Assembly: GCA_046349875.1 (NCBI GenBank)
Contig: JAXMBN010000013.1
Location: 82,451 to 146,450 of the forward strand
From: JAXMBN01 sp046349875
Lineage (GTDB): Bacteria; Planctomycetota; Planctomycetia; Pirellulales; Pirellulaceae
Reading direction: 5' to 3'
DNA length: 64,000 nt
The translations under genes were made by a program, and so were the position numbers. The notes under the pieces are model-generated. The model worked only from the letters and a program-made list of their open reading frames with translations. It was not told where the DNA came from and searched no databases. Positions within the stretch are counted from its first letter, which is position 1. The number at the start of each line of letters is the position of its first letter. Shown piece by piece: positions 63,963 to 64,000 of the stretch.

Positions 63963-64000
63963 TTTCGTGCCCTACTCTATCGCATAGCAGCTTTGAGATC

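Overview
This window looks like a chromosomal segment of a planctomycete, most likely of the Pirellulales. The lineage rests on marker families: a secreted Gly/Ser-rich protein with two TIGR03000 domains (21307-22419), a PVC-type haem-binding CxxCH protein fused to ThuA and dehydrogenase-like domains (46225-50625), an HTTM membrane protein with a partner gene (19304-21213), and an F-type ATP synthase subunit a with a soluble N-terminal extension of about 200 residues. Coding density is high. I found no tRNA, rRNA, CRISPR array, insertion sequence or phage gene.

Layout. 1-3.8 kb: a partial HNH endonuclease, an HExxH metallopeptidase, an NlpC/CHAP-like membrane protein with a DUF4864-like partner, and a lone Hpt protein. 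3.9-11 kb, all on the minus strand: Arc-like protein and SPFH protein, AMP-dependent ligase, TIM-barrel isomerase, SDR oxidoreductase, a UvrC-like GIY-YIG nuclease without the RNase H half, and a nucleoside-sugar-epimerase-like reductase. 11.2-21.2 kb: MMPL/RND transporter, PhoD-like phosphatase, a pair of bacterial PH-domain proteins, DUF971, a retropepsin-like protein, archaeal-type phosphoglycerate mutase and the HTTM pair. 21.2-29.3 kb: TIGR03000 protein, elongation factor P divergent from its likely modifying enzyme EpmB, a DinG-like helicase, a frame-broken Tat-exported protein, and LarE. 29.4-31 kb: a DUF4912 protein with a histone-H1-like Lys/Ala tail.

31.3-39.6 kb is a complete plus-strand ATP synthase operon: two small membrane assembly genes, then a, c, b, delta, alpha, gamma, beta and epsilon, followed without a gap by an RsmC-like methyltransferase and a DUF3088 gene. 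41.2-53.7 kb holds an MBL-fold hydrolase, a PAS hybrid histidine kinase, a frame-broken Ycf48-like propeller, the large CxxCH protein, a frame-broken DUF6268-like protein, and an NtrC-type regulator. 53.7-61.4 kb is a tight eight-gene minus-strand glycan cluster: two GT4 glycosyltransferases, a two-part protein with a glycosyltransferase-like C-terminus, FkbM methyltransferase, sugar nucleotidyltransferase, cupin, HAD phosphatase and a GDPD-like protein. It is followed on the plus strand by a broken and then an intact GDP-mannose 4,6-dehydratase gene, which would supply GDP-6-deoxy sugars.

Four loci (26.8-28.4, 45.1-46.2, 50.9-52.0 and 61.7-62.8 kb) keep good protein-level continuity but are split by single-base frame changes. 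They are either recent pseudogenes or local sequence errors. This is the main caution for anyone using the window. Starts given here were often moved inward from the longest possible ORF on the basis of Shine-Dalgarno spacing, signal peptides or family length. Family names come from recognition by eye, without any database search.
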